From positions 1,343,560 through 1,407,559 of the forward strand of contig CATOSM010000001.1 in the NCBI GenBank assembly GCA_951812645.1: a stretch of 64,000 nt of DNA, written 5' to 3'. Origin of the DNA: an uncultured Candidatus Nitrosopumilus sp. (lineage in GTDB: Archaea > Thermoproteota > Nitrososphaeria > Nitrososphaerales > Nitrosopumilaceae). Below, piece by piece: positions 26,018 to 34,498 of this stretch. Made by a program: the position numbers and the translations under genes. The notes beneath the pieces are model-generated. The model saw nothing but the letters and a program-made list of their open reading frames with translations. It made no database searches and had not been told where the DNA came from. How positions within the stretch are numbered: the stretch's first letter is position 1; each line of letters starts with the position of its first letter.

Positions 26018-27034
26018 ATGAACTGGAGATTAGTTGCCATTCCTATCACACTGATTCCCATCTTACTAATTGCAATACAATTCGATATTCAAATTGACGA
26101 TGTTCTAGCTATAGGATTACTTCCATTCATTGGGGCAATCGTTGCTATGATGATAAAGTTAGGTCTTCAAGGAATCAAATTTGCATATATTGCACGGAAA
26201 TATCTTGGAAATTTTGATTCATTTTTTAAACTAATTGGAGTTAGAGTTGGAAGCGAATTTATCAAATTTACAACTCCGATGTTTATCGGGGCTGAATTCG
26301 TTGTGATTTATTATTTACATAAAAAAGACGTGAAACCTGCAAAGTCTGCATGGATTGCAATTATGGATATTGTAACCGAAGTACTGGCTGCAGGATTGCT
26401 ATCCATCATGGCAGGAATTATTGCATTACTTAGTGGTGCATATCTTGTAGCCGCTGTGATTTTAGCTACCAGTATTGTAATTACATTTTTATGGATGGTA
26501 ATGTTTTTCCTTTCTTCAAAACATACATTCCAAGTTCCCAAAGCATTAGAAAATCTTGCAAAACGATTTGGAAAAGAAAAAGGAGCTAATGCCGTTGATA
26601 AAACAAACACATGGATGGAAGAAGTGTGTACTATGAGTAGAGAAAATCTAAAAACAACTGAATCGAAAAAAATCTTTACCGCTTCATTCCTATTTTCTTT
26701 AGCATCTTGGTGTTTTTACGGAATTTCCTTTATGATGATAGCTATGGGAACAGAATTTACCATAAATGCATTTGATTCTATTATGGCAGTAATGGGGGCA
26801 AATGCAATTGGAAACTTGCCTATTACTATTGGCGGTTCAGGCCTTGCAGAATTTGGTATTGTTGCATACATCAACAATTTAGATCCTTTTGCATTTGAAA
26901 TTTCAGAAGGAGTGGTAGCTTGGGATGCAGTAATTGGATGGAGAATCGCAACGTACTATGTTCCAATTGCAATTACATGGCTACTTTTAGTAAAATTAGC
27001 CTTGAATAAAATACCTAAATCACAACCTTCATAG
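26018..27034 (+). CDS. Flippase-like integral membrane protein (LPG_synthase_TM type)
   Basis: 338 aa from ATG at 26018 (the frame is open to 25994). About eight transmembrane helices. The pattern, including KFTTPMFIGAEF and the GNLPITIGGSGLAEFG segment, matches the UPF0104/lysylphosphatidylglycerol synthase transmembrane family, which moves or modifies lipid-linked substrates. No soluble transferase domain is attached, so a flippase-type role is likeliest. The leader repeat begins 10 bp after its stop. Confidence 0.75.
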   Translation: MNWRLVAIPITLIPILLIAIQFDIQIDDVLAIGLLPFIGAIVAMMIKLGLQGIKFAYIARKYLGNFDSFFKLIGVRVGSEFIKFTTPMFIGAEFVVIYYLHKKDVKPAKSAWIAIMDIVTEVLAAGLLSIMAGIIALLSGAYLVAAVILATSIVITFLWMVMFFLSSKHTFQVPKALENLAKRFGKEKGANAVDKTNTWMEEVCTMSRENLKTTESKKIFTASFLFSLASWCFYGISFMMIAMGTEFTINAFDSIMAVMGANAIGNLPITIGGSGLAEFGIVAYINNLDPFAFEISEGVVAWDAVIGWRIATYYVPIAITWLLLVKLALNKIPKSQPS

Positions 27035-27044
27035 AAAGCACTCT

Positions 27045-27346
27045 GAACTGATCCCAAAACCGACCATTCGGGCAGTTTCCGATGACCGCCTGGGACCTGT
27101 CCATCGCCAAACACAGTACACATGAAATTTCAAGGGCCGGCAGATTCACAATGCGTGCAGCGTGGAATCATTATCAGGCGGTGCAGGATGAGGCATGGTA
27201 CGGCACATCCTGACGTGAGACGCTTTCATACCGGGGACAAACCCGCATCCCGGACAGATCAGGCCAGAATATATCACAGTTGAATCAAAGACAAACGGCC
27301 TCTGAAGAACCAACAGTTTATTAACCCTACTGATCACAGGTATTTC
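27045..27346 (+). repeat. Leader repeat, copy 2 of 3
   Basis: 302 bp, nearly identical to 4070-4371. It opens with GAACTGATCCCAAAACC and carries the TATA box TTTATTAA at 27317-27324. The left edge lies 10 bp after the stop of the preceding gene, marking the insertion junction of the cassette. Confidence 0.85.
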
Positions 27347-29020
27347 ATGAGAAAATTGAACACCTTACAATATACGATGTTTATGGTTGCGGCACTTGCC
27401 ATGCTGGTTGCGGTTCCTTCCGCATATGCTGCCACAATTGATGTGGACCCGGGATGTCGAGATACTGATGATACTACACCAGCTTGTGATGATGGTACTA
27501 CATACCCTACCATCCAGTCTGCAATTACGGCAGCAGCTGATGGTGATACCATATCCATCTCCAATGCAACCAATTATCTGGCAGGTGTCATAAATGTCAA
27601 CAAACAGTTGACAGTAGAGCCTGCTGCAAATGAAAGAGTAATCCTTACTGGAGGATCCCGGATTGCTGTCAATTCTGATGATGTTACCATACAGGGTATC
27701 ACGTTTAAGAATACTACATTAATTTATGCAATAAATATTAACAATGCTGCTGGTGTAACAATACACAACAACACGTTTGCAGACACTAGAGGCCATGGAA
27801 TATTTACGGCCAATAGAGATGACACCCTGATACGAAACCTGAATGTGACAGACAACGTGTTTAAGAACATTGGAACATTTTATGAGCCCGGATTGAATGT
27901 CACTCAAAAGGCCAAGGCATTAAAGACTGCAATGTTCTTCTCGACTGATAGATCAACTATAGGCGGCCTGCAGGATTCCAGAATTACCGGCAACACCATT
28001 GACACTGCGACATTTGCCGGAATAAACCTGAGTGGTACTCAAAATATTCTGGTGCAAAACAACACAATCTCAAATGTTCCAGCATTTGCAATTCAGCTTG
28101 CATTGGGTGCCAGCCATATACAGATTCTTGACAATGACATACGTAATGCAAACAATGCATTAGAGTACCTTAATGGGGTTCCAGAAGATGTCACTGAGGG
28201 AGCCATTCTGTTATGGGCCAAGGATTCCTCCCATGTTACCGTTAGCGGCAACTCCATCACTGGAGGCAATAACGGAATTGTCTACTGTACGGGAGCATGT
28301 GGGGTATCCCCAAGTGAACTGGGTAATGCCAAAAATCCTTCGCATATCGTTGATACCACAACAAAGACTGACAGCACAAACACGTTTACCCGCAACACCT
28401 TTGACAGTGTAGGGGGCAGATATATCATCAACCAGGCATTCGGTCCGATGGTTGCAACGCACAACTATTACGGGACGGCAGCGCCTGACTTTACGGCAAT
28501 ATTGTCCGGAGACGTACATTACAATCCATACTATAATGATCCGGAACTCCAGGTGCTTGTAGATAAAACAGGGACGGTACAAAAGTCAATAGCAGACCTT
28601 GACGTATCCGACGTGTGCTCCATATCCCTTGGAACCTACATCATGAACTTTGATGACGCAAAATACGGCACCACGTCTGGCATTGTACAAAACCAAATCA
28701 AAAATGCCGGCAACCAGGATCTTGGGGGAATAAAGTTTACCTCTACCGGATGGCTAAAGCCTGACGGCTCTGCCCTTCCTAATGCCGTATCCAGGGTCGG
28801 CACTAATGTCGGCGATCCGACATCCTATACTCCTATCACCACCACTGATCCGAACGGCGTCAACTTTGATGATACCGACTTTACCGGACCAAACGCGCTT
28901 CCAACCTCAGGATCCCCCGGTTCTGCATCGGTCGGCTTTGTGCTTGACCTTACCGGCGTTGCAACGGGCGCCGATGTAACCATCACGGAATCCGTAACCT
29001 ATTCTGCAACCTGCAGCTAG
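27347..29020 (+). CDS. Secreted right-handed beta-helix surface protein, copy 2
   Basis: 557 aa with the same signal peptide as copy 1 and the same overall plan: beta-helix about 30-390, beta-rich C-terminal domain about 405-557. N-terminal helix rungs differ from copy 1 at many positions (for example CRDTDDTTPAC in place of CVDGDPNTPTC), whereas the last ~530 nt differ at only a handful of positions. That contrast suggests recent gene conversion or cassette duplication. Exported; no anchor; no catalytic motif recognised. Confidence 0.85.
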   Translation: MRKLNTLQYTMFMVAALAMLVAVPSAYAATIDVDPGCRDTDDTTPACDDGTTYPTIQSAITAAADGDTISISNATNYLAGVINVNKQLTVEPAANERVILTGGSRIAVNSDDVTIQGITFKNTTLIYAININNAAGVTIHNNTFADTRGHGIFTANRDDTLIRNLNVTDNVFKNIGTFYEPGLNVTQKAKALKTAMFFSTDRSTIGGLQDSRITGNTIDTATFAGINLSGTQNILVQNNTISNVPAFAIQLALGASHIQILDNDIRNANNALEYLNGVPEDVTEGAILLWAKDSSHVTVSGNSITGGNNGIVYCTGACGVSPSELGNAKNPSHIVDTTTKTDSTNTFTRNTFDSVGGRYIINQAFGPMVATHNYYGTAAPDFTAILSGDVHYNPYYNDPELQVLVDKTGTVQKSIADLDVSDVCSISLGTYIMNFDDAKYGTTSGIVQNQIKNAGNQDLGGIKFTSTGWLKPDGSALPNAVSRVGTNVGDPTSYTPITTTDPNGVNFDDTDFTGPNALPTSGSPGSASVGFVLDLTGVATGADVTITESVTYSATCS

Positions 29021-29358
29021 GGATCCGACTGCACGGCCCCAAGGTACGGCAGTATGTTTTCCCTCTTTGCCATGATGCCGCAATAGGATACATTACGGAC
29101 TTGGGAAAAACATAACCGACCCATCCCAATACTCTCCAATACATCATGATGCATGCCAGGCAGGACTAATCCCGGCTGATTCCCGCATTTCTTTTCATGC
29201 CTTGCTACGGTTCTTCTCAACCCGTACCTGAGCCAGGCAAGGAAACCTCTCAACGGCAAACCCTGCCTTGCCGTACCCGTTTTGTACTTTCCTGGCACAA
29301 CGAATCTGGAATTCTTGCAGGAAATGCAGCATCTGATTCCGTGACATCTGCAAGTCTC
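29021..29358 (-). pseudogene. Transposase C-terminal relic behind beta-helix copy 2
   Basis: Minus-strand frames contain, in broken order, AVERFPCLAQVR-like and ACIMMYWRVLG-like pieces of an IS5-type transposase, comparable with VVERFFAWLKCG and ACIMMHWRVLG in the element at 57409. The same block follows copy 3 (57037-57385). It is part of the cassette shared by copies 2 and 3 and has no working frame. Confidence 0.7.
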
Positions 29359-29359
29359 T

Positions 29360-29488
29360 GATTTTAAAGATGTTGAAAAAAACATCAAGAAATTATCTAT
29401 GAAAAATTCACAACTGGAAGACAAATTTGATAATTTATCACAATATTTACGGGCAAATCAAATTCGAGTTCCTAATTTAGAACGATAG
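29360..29488 (+). pseudogene. C-terminal fragment of a coiled-coil protein cut by the cassette
   Basis: Immediately after the shared cassette sequence, an open frame with no start reads DFKDVEKNIKKLSMKNSQLE and ends QIRVPNLER before a stop. It is native-looking, AT-rich coding sequence, apparently the 3' end of a gene whose beginning was lost on insertion of the beta-helix cassette. Family unknown. Confidence 0.55.
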
Positions 29489-29496
29489 AATGTACT

Positions 29497-30141
29497 TTAC
29501 GGACATCTTTGTGTATTTTTTCCTGTTAGTCTAATTGTTCCAGTACATGGATCAACAATGCTTGAAAATTCACCTGGATTACTCATTGTTCTCATTACTG
29601 CAAATGCTCGTATTTTTGCATCTGGAAATGCTTCTGCAAGTTTATTGATCGCCCCTAAAATTGTAGCACCACGTGTTACTACGTCATCAACCAAAACAAT
29701 TTCTTCAGGTTCAAATAATAATTTTTTAACTTTTATTGATTCGTAATGTTGTAATGCTTTTGGTCTATTGGCAGGAGTACTCTTGGATGATCTTGGCAAT
29801 GCAGTAATTCTCTCTAAACACGCTTCAGATGATTTGCCTAATCCATTTTTAATTAGAGTATTTGTAATACGTTGTGGTACCCACAGTGTATCTTTTTTCA
29901 ACAGTGAACTTCTTGGAGCTGGAATTAGAATTGTGTTTGAATTAAAATAATCTGCAAAAGGAAATCTTTTGATCTCTTTTTTAATTGCCTGTGCAACGTA
30001 TTCTGATGTTGGAATTTCCGAACTCAAAACATTATCATTTTTGAGATTTCTCATAGCAGCCTTGGATTCTTCATCTTTTTTTGAACATCCATGTGGTGAA
30101 TAAGTTAACAGTGAACCAAATTCAACCTCAGGCATATTCAT
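29497..30141 (-). CDS. Phosphoribosyltransferase (ComF/PRTase type I)
   Basis: 214 aa (start at 30141 or the second Met at 30135). The PRPP-binding signature VLVDDVVTRGATI lies near residue 148; upstream is a VPQRITNTLIKNGLG region and RSSKSTPANRP, which resembles the ComF-like layout, though the N-terminal zinc ribbon of bacterial ComF is absent. Substrate unknown. It lies 5 bp downstream of the DprA gene on the same strand, so the two form an operon. Confidence 0.78.
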   Translation of the reverse strand: MNMPEVEFGSLLTYSPHGCSKKDEESKAAMRNLKNDNVLSSEIPTSEYVAQAIKKEIKRFPFADYFNSNTILIPAPRSSLLKKDTLWVPQRITNTLIKNGLGKSSEACLERITALPRSSKSTPANRPKALQHYESIKVKKLLFEPEEIVLVDDVVTRGATILGAINKLAEAFPDAKIRAFAVMRTMSNPGEFSSIVDPCTGTIRLTGKNTQRCP

Positions 30142-30146
30142 TATTA

Positions 30147-30839
30147 CTAATTGAACAATTCAGGCATTTTAACATTTGATGGGAGACTTTCTAAAATATC
30201 TGCAGGTTCGTCAAGTGCTATTGCGCCATATTCAATCATTTTCTCGGGCCATTCTAATCTGGGATTGTTAATTACTGATTTACAAATAAACAACGGTCTT
30301 CCTAGCCTCAATGTCTCCCATCCCTGGTACAATGATCCACTAGTTTCTCCTGCTTCTACAATTACAGATGCATCAGAAATTAATGCCATTGTACGATTAC
30401 GTGATACAAAACTTTGAGGCCTAGTTTTATGACCGATTGGAAATTGAGAAATAACCAAATGATTCTTCATAATTTCTTCTTGTAATCCAGCATTTTCTTT
30501 TGGATATGTTTTATCTAACGGCGTTCCGATGACTGCAATTGTCTTTCCACCGTTTCTTATTGCCGTTTGATGTCCTACCGCATCAATTCCTTTTGCAAGT
30601 CCACTTACAACAACTGCATTGTCTTCTATCAGAATTTTTGCAACTGTTTCCGCTTCCAAAAGTCCTTTTTCAGATGCTTGTCTTGAACCAATTATAGAAA
30701 CCCTAGCACATGGTAAAGGAATATCCATGGCGCCCTTGTAGAATATCATACTTGGTGCATATTTCTCTTCAACGTCATTTAGTTGACGTCCAAGTAGACT
30801 TTTCAAATCAATGGATGAATATTCTGTTTCCTCAACCAT
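30147..30839 (-). CDS. DprA/Smf-type DNA-processing protein
   Basis: 230 aa Rossmann-fold DprA core: SIIGSRQASEKG near 48, VVSGLAKGIDAVGHQ near 93, VSRNRTMALISDASVIVEAG near 146, then ETSGSLYQG. In bacteria DprA loads RecA on incoming single-stranded DNA; related proteins occur in defence-type loci. No N-terminal SAM or C-terminal winged-helix domain, so a minimal core version. Paired with a phosphoribosyltransferase. Confidence 0.85.
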   Translation of the reverse strand: MVEETEYSSIDLKSLLGRQLNDVEEKYAPSMIFYKGAMDIPLPCARVSIIGSRQASEKGLLEAETVAKILIEDNAVVVSGLAKGIDAVGHQTAIRNGGKTIAVIGTPLDKTYPKENAGLQEEIMKNHLVISQFPIGHKTRPQSFVSRNRTMALISDASVIVEAGETSGSLYQGWETLRLGRPLFICKSVINNPRLEWPEKMIEYGAIALDEPADILESLPSNVKMPELFN

Positions 30840-31163
30840 CTATCAGCAATCCCTGATCATTGTATTTTATACTTTCTTTTAGTTCTTCATGATGTTATGA
30901 CCTAGCAGCGTCCAAAATGTTGGCAAAATAATTTGTTATCTTCCTGACTCAAAAACTACCCCATGCTTGATACATTTTCCACCATTTCTCCCATAAAATG
31001 AACCAAAAAGTCTTCAATACGGACATGCCATATTGGAATTATTACCAGATTCCTCATGCATCTCTTACTATTATTCATCCAAAGATAATTTGAACAACAG
31101 ACTTGCCTTATCTATCTGATTTGCATCAGGTGACAATTCTAGCATGTCGTCAAAATTACAAGT
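30840..31163. other. Intergenic region, possible coding remnant
   Basis: About 320 bp between dprA and the next gene. A minus-strand frame reading NFDDMLELSPDANQIDKASL and ending LSLDE (stop near 31082) looks like the tail of a lost gene; nothing else is recognisable. No repeat or RNA structure stood out. Confidence 0.3.
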
Positions 31164-31202
31164 ATGAAAAACACCCTTAAACAATTAACACGGAATTTGT
31201 TT

Positions 31203-31469
31203 ATGGAGATAAATCCAGCCCAACTAGAAATGATCCAAGCATATGAAGAAACAAGAAAGACTCGGGATGATTTTTTGACAATTCTATCCCCTAATCCAAT
31301 TGAGGCTCAGATCCGCAGAACATTAAAAGTCAGATGTGAAAAACAAATTCAGAATTTTATGAAACATCCTGGATTGGCAGCTACTCTTTGGGAATCTGTT
31401 TTAAAATCAGTAACAGAAAGTTTTAGAGAATTGATGGAATCAATACAGAAAAATAAATGGTTATTCTAA
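31203..31469 (+). CDS. Helical hypothetical protein
   Basis: 88 aa from ATG at 31203 (frame open to an ATG at 31164, which would add 13 residues). Starts MEINPAQLEMIQAYEETRK; soluble and helical with a basic central part (RRTLKVRCEKQIQNFMKHPG). Single cysteine. No family recognised. Confidence 0.55.
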   Translation: MEINPAQLEMIQAYEETRKTRDDFLTILSPNPIEAQIRRTLKVRCEKQIQNFMKHPGLAATLWESVLKSVTESFRELMESIQKNKWLF

Positions 31470-31552
31470 ATCATTTGGGCTCAAACTTGTTGTCTCTATA
31501 CAAAAAATAACTAATAGAAAGCACTTTATCTTCAAACGATTTTTTCACAATT

Positions 31553-32431
31553 GTGAAATTTAAAAACAAAGTTGTTTTAATCACCGGCGCCTCATCAGGA
31601 ATTGGAAAAGAATCTGCAATAGAATTTGCAAAACAGGGCGCTAACATAGTTTTAGTTTCAAGAACAAAAGAAAAACTTGAACAAGTCGCAGATGAATTAA
31701 AAAAATTCAACGTCACAGCACTGACATGCCAATGTGATGTATCTGATAAGCATCAAGTACAGAAAATGTCAGAAACTGTTTTGACCAAATTCAATTCTGT
31801 GGATATTTTGGTAAACAATGCCGGTTTTGCAATATATGGCTCTGTATCTGATCTTAGCATTGATGATATAGAATCACAGATGGAAACTAATTATTTTGGA
31901 ATGATTTACTGTATCAAAAATTTCCTTCCATCCATGCTTGATAAAAAATCAGGACATATTGTCAATGTTGCATCTGTTGCAGCAAGTTTCGGTTTACCTG
32001 GAATTGCTTCTTACTGTGCATCTAAATTTGCAATGTTGGGATTTTCCGAAGGGTTAAAACACGAATTAAAAAATTCTGGAATTGGGATTACCGTTGTTAG
32101 TCCCATCATGGTTAGGACTAATTTCTTTGAACATCCTTCGTTTGAAAACATGCCGAAATTCTCTCCAACTTCCCTTAGTTCCAAGACTGTATCCAAAGCA
32201 ATCCTAAAAGCGGCAAATTCATCCAGATTGGAGATTATCGTTCCTTCTGTAGTGCGAGGTGCAGTTTGGATGAAAAGTACATTTCCATATCTTATTAATC
32301 CTATTTTGGGCAAGTCCTTCAAAAAACAATTAGATTCTACTAAAAAAGACCAGTCTTATTCTTCTGCGTCATCTACAGATTCATTAGAGCCCACATCCAA
32401 CAATTCTAATGATTTTAAATCAAATTGGTAA
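31553..32431 (+). CDS. Short-chain dehydrogenase/reductase
   Basis: 292 aa, GTG start. Classical SDR: TGASSGIG cofactor motif at about 10-17, NNAG near 89, catalytic Ser in NVASVAASFG and YCASK near 155. Prefers NADP(H) if Arg in SRTKEK after the second strand is a guide. The C-terminal ~60 residues form a basic/hydrophobic tail (VWMKSTFPYLINPILG) suggesting membrane association, then a Ser-rich end that overlaps the convergent gene by about 75 bp. Substrate unknown. Confidence 0.85.
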   Translation: MKFKNKVVLITGASSGIGKESAIEFAKQGANIVLVSRTKEKLEQVADELKKFNVTALTCQCDVSDKHQVQKMSETVLTKFNSVDILVNNAGFAIYGSVSDLSIDDIESQMETNYFGMIYCIKNFLPSMLDKKSGHIVNVASVAASFGLPGIASYCASKFAMLGFSEGLKHELKNSGIGITVVSPIMVRTNFFEHPSFENMPKFSPTSLSSKTVSKAILKAANSSRLEIIVPSVVRGAVWMKSTFPYLINPILGKSFKKQLDSTKKDQSYSSASSTDSLEPTSNNSNDFKSNW

Positions 32432-32754
32432 ATTGCTTTCATGTCAATTTCTCTTTCTTTTTGAAGAAACCCCGACACTTTTTTACTTAAGGGTGCTTTA
32501 TGTTGATCAAATACAAATTCGTAAACCTCGCCTTTTAGCAAGTCATCCATCTTAATTTTTTTTGGAACATCCATAGTCACTATATGCCGCCCATCTTCTA
32601 CTGGATCATACAACTGAACATCAATTTTGCTATCTTGGTAATAAAATTCTAGAATGTATCCCTGCTTCTTTAACTCCTCAGGTTTCTTAAATTTTGCATT
32701 CTGAATCTCGCCAGTAACCCATTCTGGAATTTCATCTTCTTTCTTTTTTACCAT
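32356..32754 (-). CDS. Conserved hypothetical, soluble beta protein
   Basis: 132 aa from ATG at 32754 (MVKKKEDEIPEWVTGEI); the frame extends upstream into the zinc-ribbon gene, but this start leaves only a short gap to it. Acidic, beta-prone, with an FYYQDSKIDVQLYDP segment. No recognised domain. Same strand and just downstream of the zinc-ribbon gene, so probably one transcript. Confidence 0.6.
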   Translation of the reverse strand: MVKKKEDEIPEWVTGEIQNAKFKKPEELKKQGYILEFYYQDSKIDVQLYDPVEDGRHIVTMDVPKKIKMDDLLKGEVYEFVFDQHKAPLSKKVSGFLQKEREIDMKAIYQFDLKSLELLDVGSNESVDDAEE

Positions 32755-32765
32755 GGTAAAACACT

Positions 32766-33080
32766 CTAGTTTTCTGCTTTTTCTTTTTTGCTTTTTGACC
32801 ACCATTCAAGATAGTCATCATGCTTATCATCGCGTGTTATCTCTCTTTGATTTAACTTGAATCTGATATCTGAAATCTCCTCCCTTGTTGCGTATAATCC
32901 ACATCGTTTACAAATGAAATGCCTTCTGTTTTTCTCATCCATCTTCATTGGGATGTCTATTTCATCAAATAACTTGAATAATGCATCCCTGCTTCTATCC
33001 TCTTCCTCTGGAAAATCTTCCATGTATTTTGCTTCTATTTTCTTTTTCTCTCGTGATGTACATTCAGGGCAGTTAGGCAC
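32766..33080 (-). CDS. Zinc-ribbon hypothetical protein
   Basis: 104 aa. An N-terminal CPEC pair (residues 4-7) and a later CKRCG pair (about 58-61) form a likely four-cysteine zinc site separated by a charged helical stretch (EEEDRSRDALFKLFDEIDI). C-terminal region is basic/acidic and helical. This spacing resembles archaeal zinc-ribbon proteins of unknown role, possibly nucleic-acid binding. Confidence 0.65.
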   Translation of the reverse strand: MPNCPECTSREKKKIEAKYMEDFPEEEDRSRDALFKLFDEIDIPMKMDEKNRRHFICKRCGLYATREEISDIRFKLNQREITRDDKHDDYLEWWSKSKKEKAEN

Positions 33081-33092
33081 TGATGTTTTGGC

Positions 33093-33188
33093 TTAATTTT
33101 TTCCATAAAAGCGTTCCCAAAACCTTTCTTGATCGATGTTATCTGACACGCGGATTTTTTCATCATCCCTTGCGGTCCGTTCGCCCAT
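33093..33188 (-). CDS. Very small conserved-looking ORF
   Basis: 31 codons from ATG at 33188 (MGERTARDDEKIRVSDNIDQ) to a TAA 12 bp before the zinc-ribbon gene. The frame continues upstream as DYFDDFAHLARGIS with coding-like composition but no start codon before a stop inside the glycosyltransferase gene. Either a real micro-protein with an unusual start, or the remains of a longer one. Confidence 0.4.
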   Translation of the reverse strand: MGERTARDDEKIRVSDNIDQERFWERFYGKN

Positions 33189-33232
33189 CGAAATCCCGCG
33201 TGCCAGATGAGCAAAATCATCAAAATAATCTA

Positions 33233-34468
33233 TTATTTCTTTTCTTCTAATGTTTGGGCAGCTATTTTGGCTGAATTTTCTGCTCCATTAGGAATAAAGT
33301 TCTTTGAAAACTCGTTTAATTTATCTTGGAATTCTGAATAATTTTCTTTAATTTTGGATATTCCACTGATGACCTGATTTGCTTTGGTTGCTAGTATGCC
33401 CAGATTTTTCTCTTCAGCCCACCTTATGTTGTTTGTATGCTCATCATAAACTGGAATTCCAATTATCGGCTTTGATTTTCCACCCATTATTTCGCCCATT
33501 ACAGTATGTGATCCGTTGACTACTGCATAATTACATAAATTCAAAATCGTATCCTTTTCCTGTTCTGATAGAAATCCGATGTCAATTTGTATCCAGTCTA
33601 TTTTTTTGTCAACAGCTTCTGATATGGAATATTTTCTCCCATCTTTTCCCAAAACTGAATCTATGTTAGGATCATCTCGTGCATGCGAAATTATCCTTTT
33701 TTCCTTCCTCATTAAATCTTTATGAAATACTTCCTCATATCTTTCACCCGTTCCATCATTAGTTGACTTGTTTCCCGTTCTCATCCAATATCCAAATTCA
33801 CTGCCTATTACCAATTTTTCAAGATCCGAGCTGTCTTCTTTTGTAACATGCCTATTATTTGTAAAATGTCCAACATAGACGACTTTTTTTTCCACCTCTT
33901 TAGTGAAATTCAGATTATATTCACACATGGTATATGGCGGTGGCGAATCTGCTATAAGAATTTTTGATGCTTTTCCAATTTGTTTTGCAACAAAAATCAA
34001 TGAAGGATAAAGATATGATCTTGAGCTGTACAACTTTGGCCTGAATTGATTTGTAACAAACAAACTTGGAATGTCTCTACTTTTGGCAAGAATATTTGAT
34101 CCCACATCTCCGTCATTGATTACCAAATCAAATTTTTCTTTATCATAGAGTTTTCTTTCTTCTCTCAAATAATTTGTAATCTGTCTGACTAATGACGGGT
34201 TTTTTGAAATTGGCAATAATAAATTCATTAATGATTTAGAGACACTTGGTCCAAACTTACCATCAATTGGCGTTGGCATTAAAATCTCATGAATTCTTTC
34301 CTTTTGTTCTGGAAATTTTTTTAACAGCTTCTCATATACATGATCTTTGCTAGAAAAATGAACTTCAAATTTTTCCTTGACGTGCTCACCTAGTGCATCA
34401 TTTAGTCTCATCATTCGTGAATAATGGCCACCTCCCCACGGGTAGATGAATTCTCCTATTTTGAGCAC
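33233..34468 (-). CDS. Glycosyltransferase-like protein (MGT/GT-B type)
   Basis: 411 aa. N-terminal GEFIYPWGGGHYSRMMRL has the Gly-rich loop and His typical of UDP-sugar-dependent GT-B enzymes such as MurG. The C-terminal domain has VVNGSHTVMGEIMGGKSKPI, equivalent to the donor-binding region where N/H and Glu contact the nucleotide sugar. Cytosolic or peripheral. Acceptor unknown; surface glycan or glycolipid synthesis is plausible. Confidence 0.75.
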   Translation of the reverse strand: MLKIGEFIYPWGGGHYSRMMRLNDALGEHVKEKFEVHFSSKDHVYEKLLKKFPEQKERIHEILMPTPIDGKFGPSVSKSLMNLLLPISKNPSLVRQITNYLREERKLYDKEKFDLVINDGDVGSNILAKSRDIPSLFVTNQFRPKLYSSRSYLYPSLIFVAKQIGKASKILIADSPPPYTMCEYNLNFTKEVEKKVVYVGHFTNNRHVTKEDSSDLEKLVIGSEFGYWMRTGNKSTNDGTGERYEEVFHKDLMRKEKRIISHARDDPNIDSVLGKDGRKYSISEAVDKKIDWIQIDIGFLSEQEKDTILNLCNYAVVNGSHTVMGEIMGGKSKPIIGIPVYDEHTNNIRWAEEKNLGILATKANQVISGISKIKENYSEFQDKLNEFSKNFIPNGAENSAKIAAQTLEEKK

Positions 34469-34498
34469 AATATGAAGCCAAATATGCCGTTTAAATTC

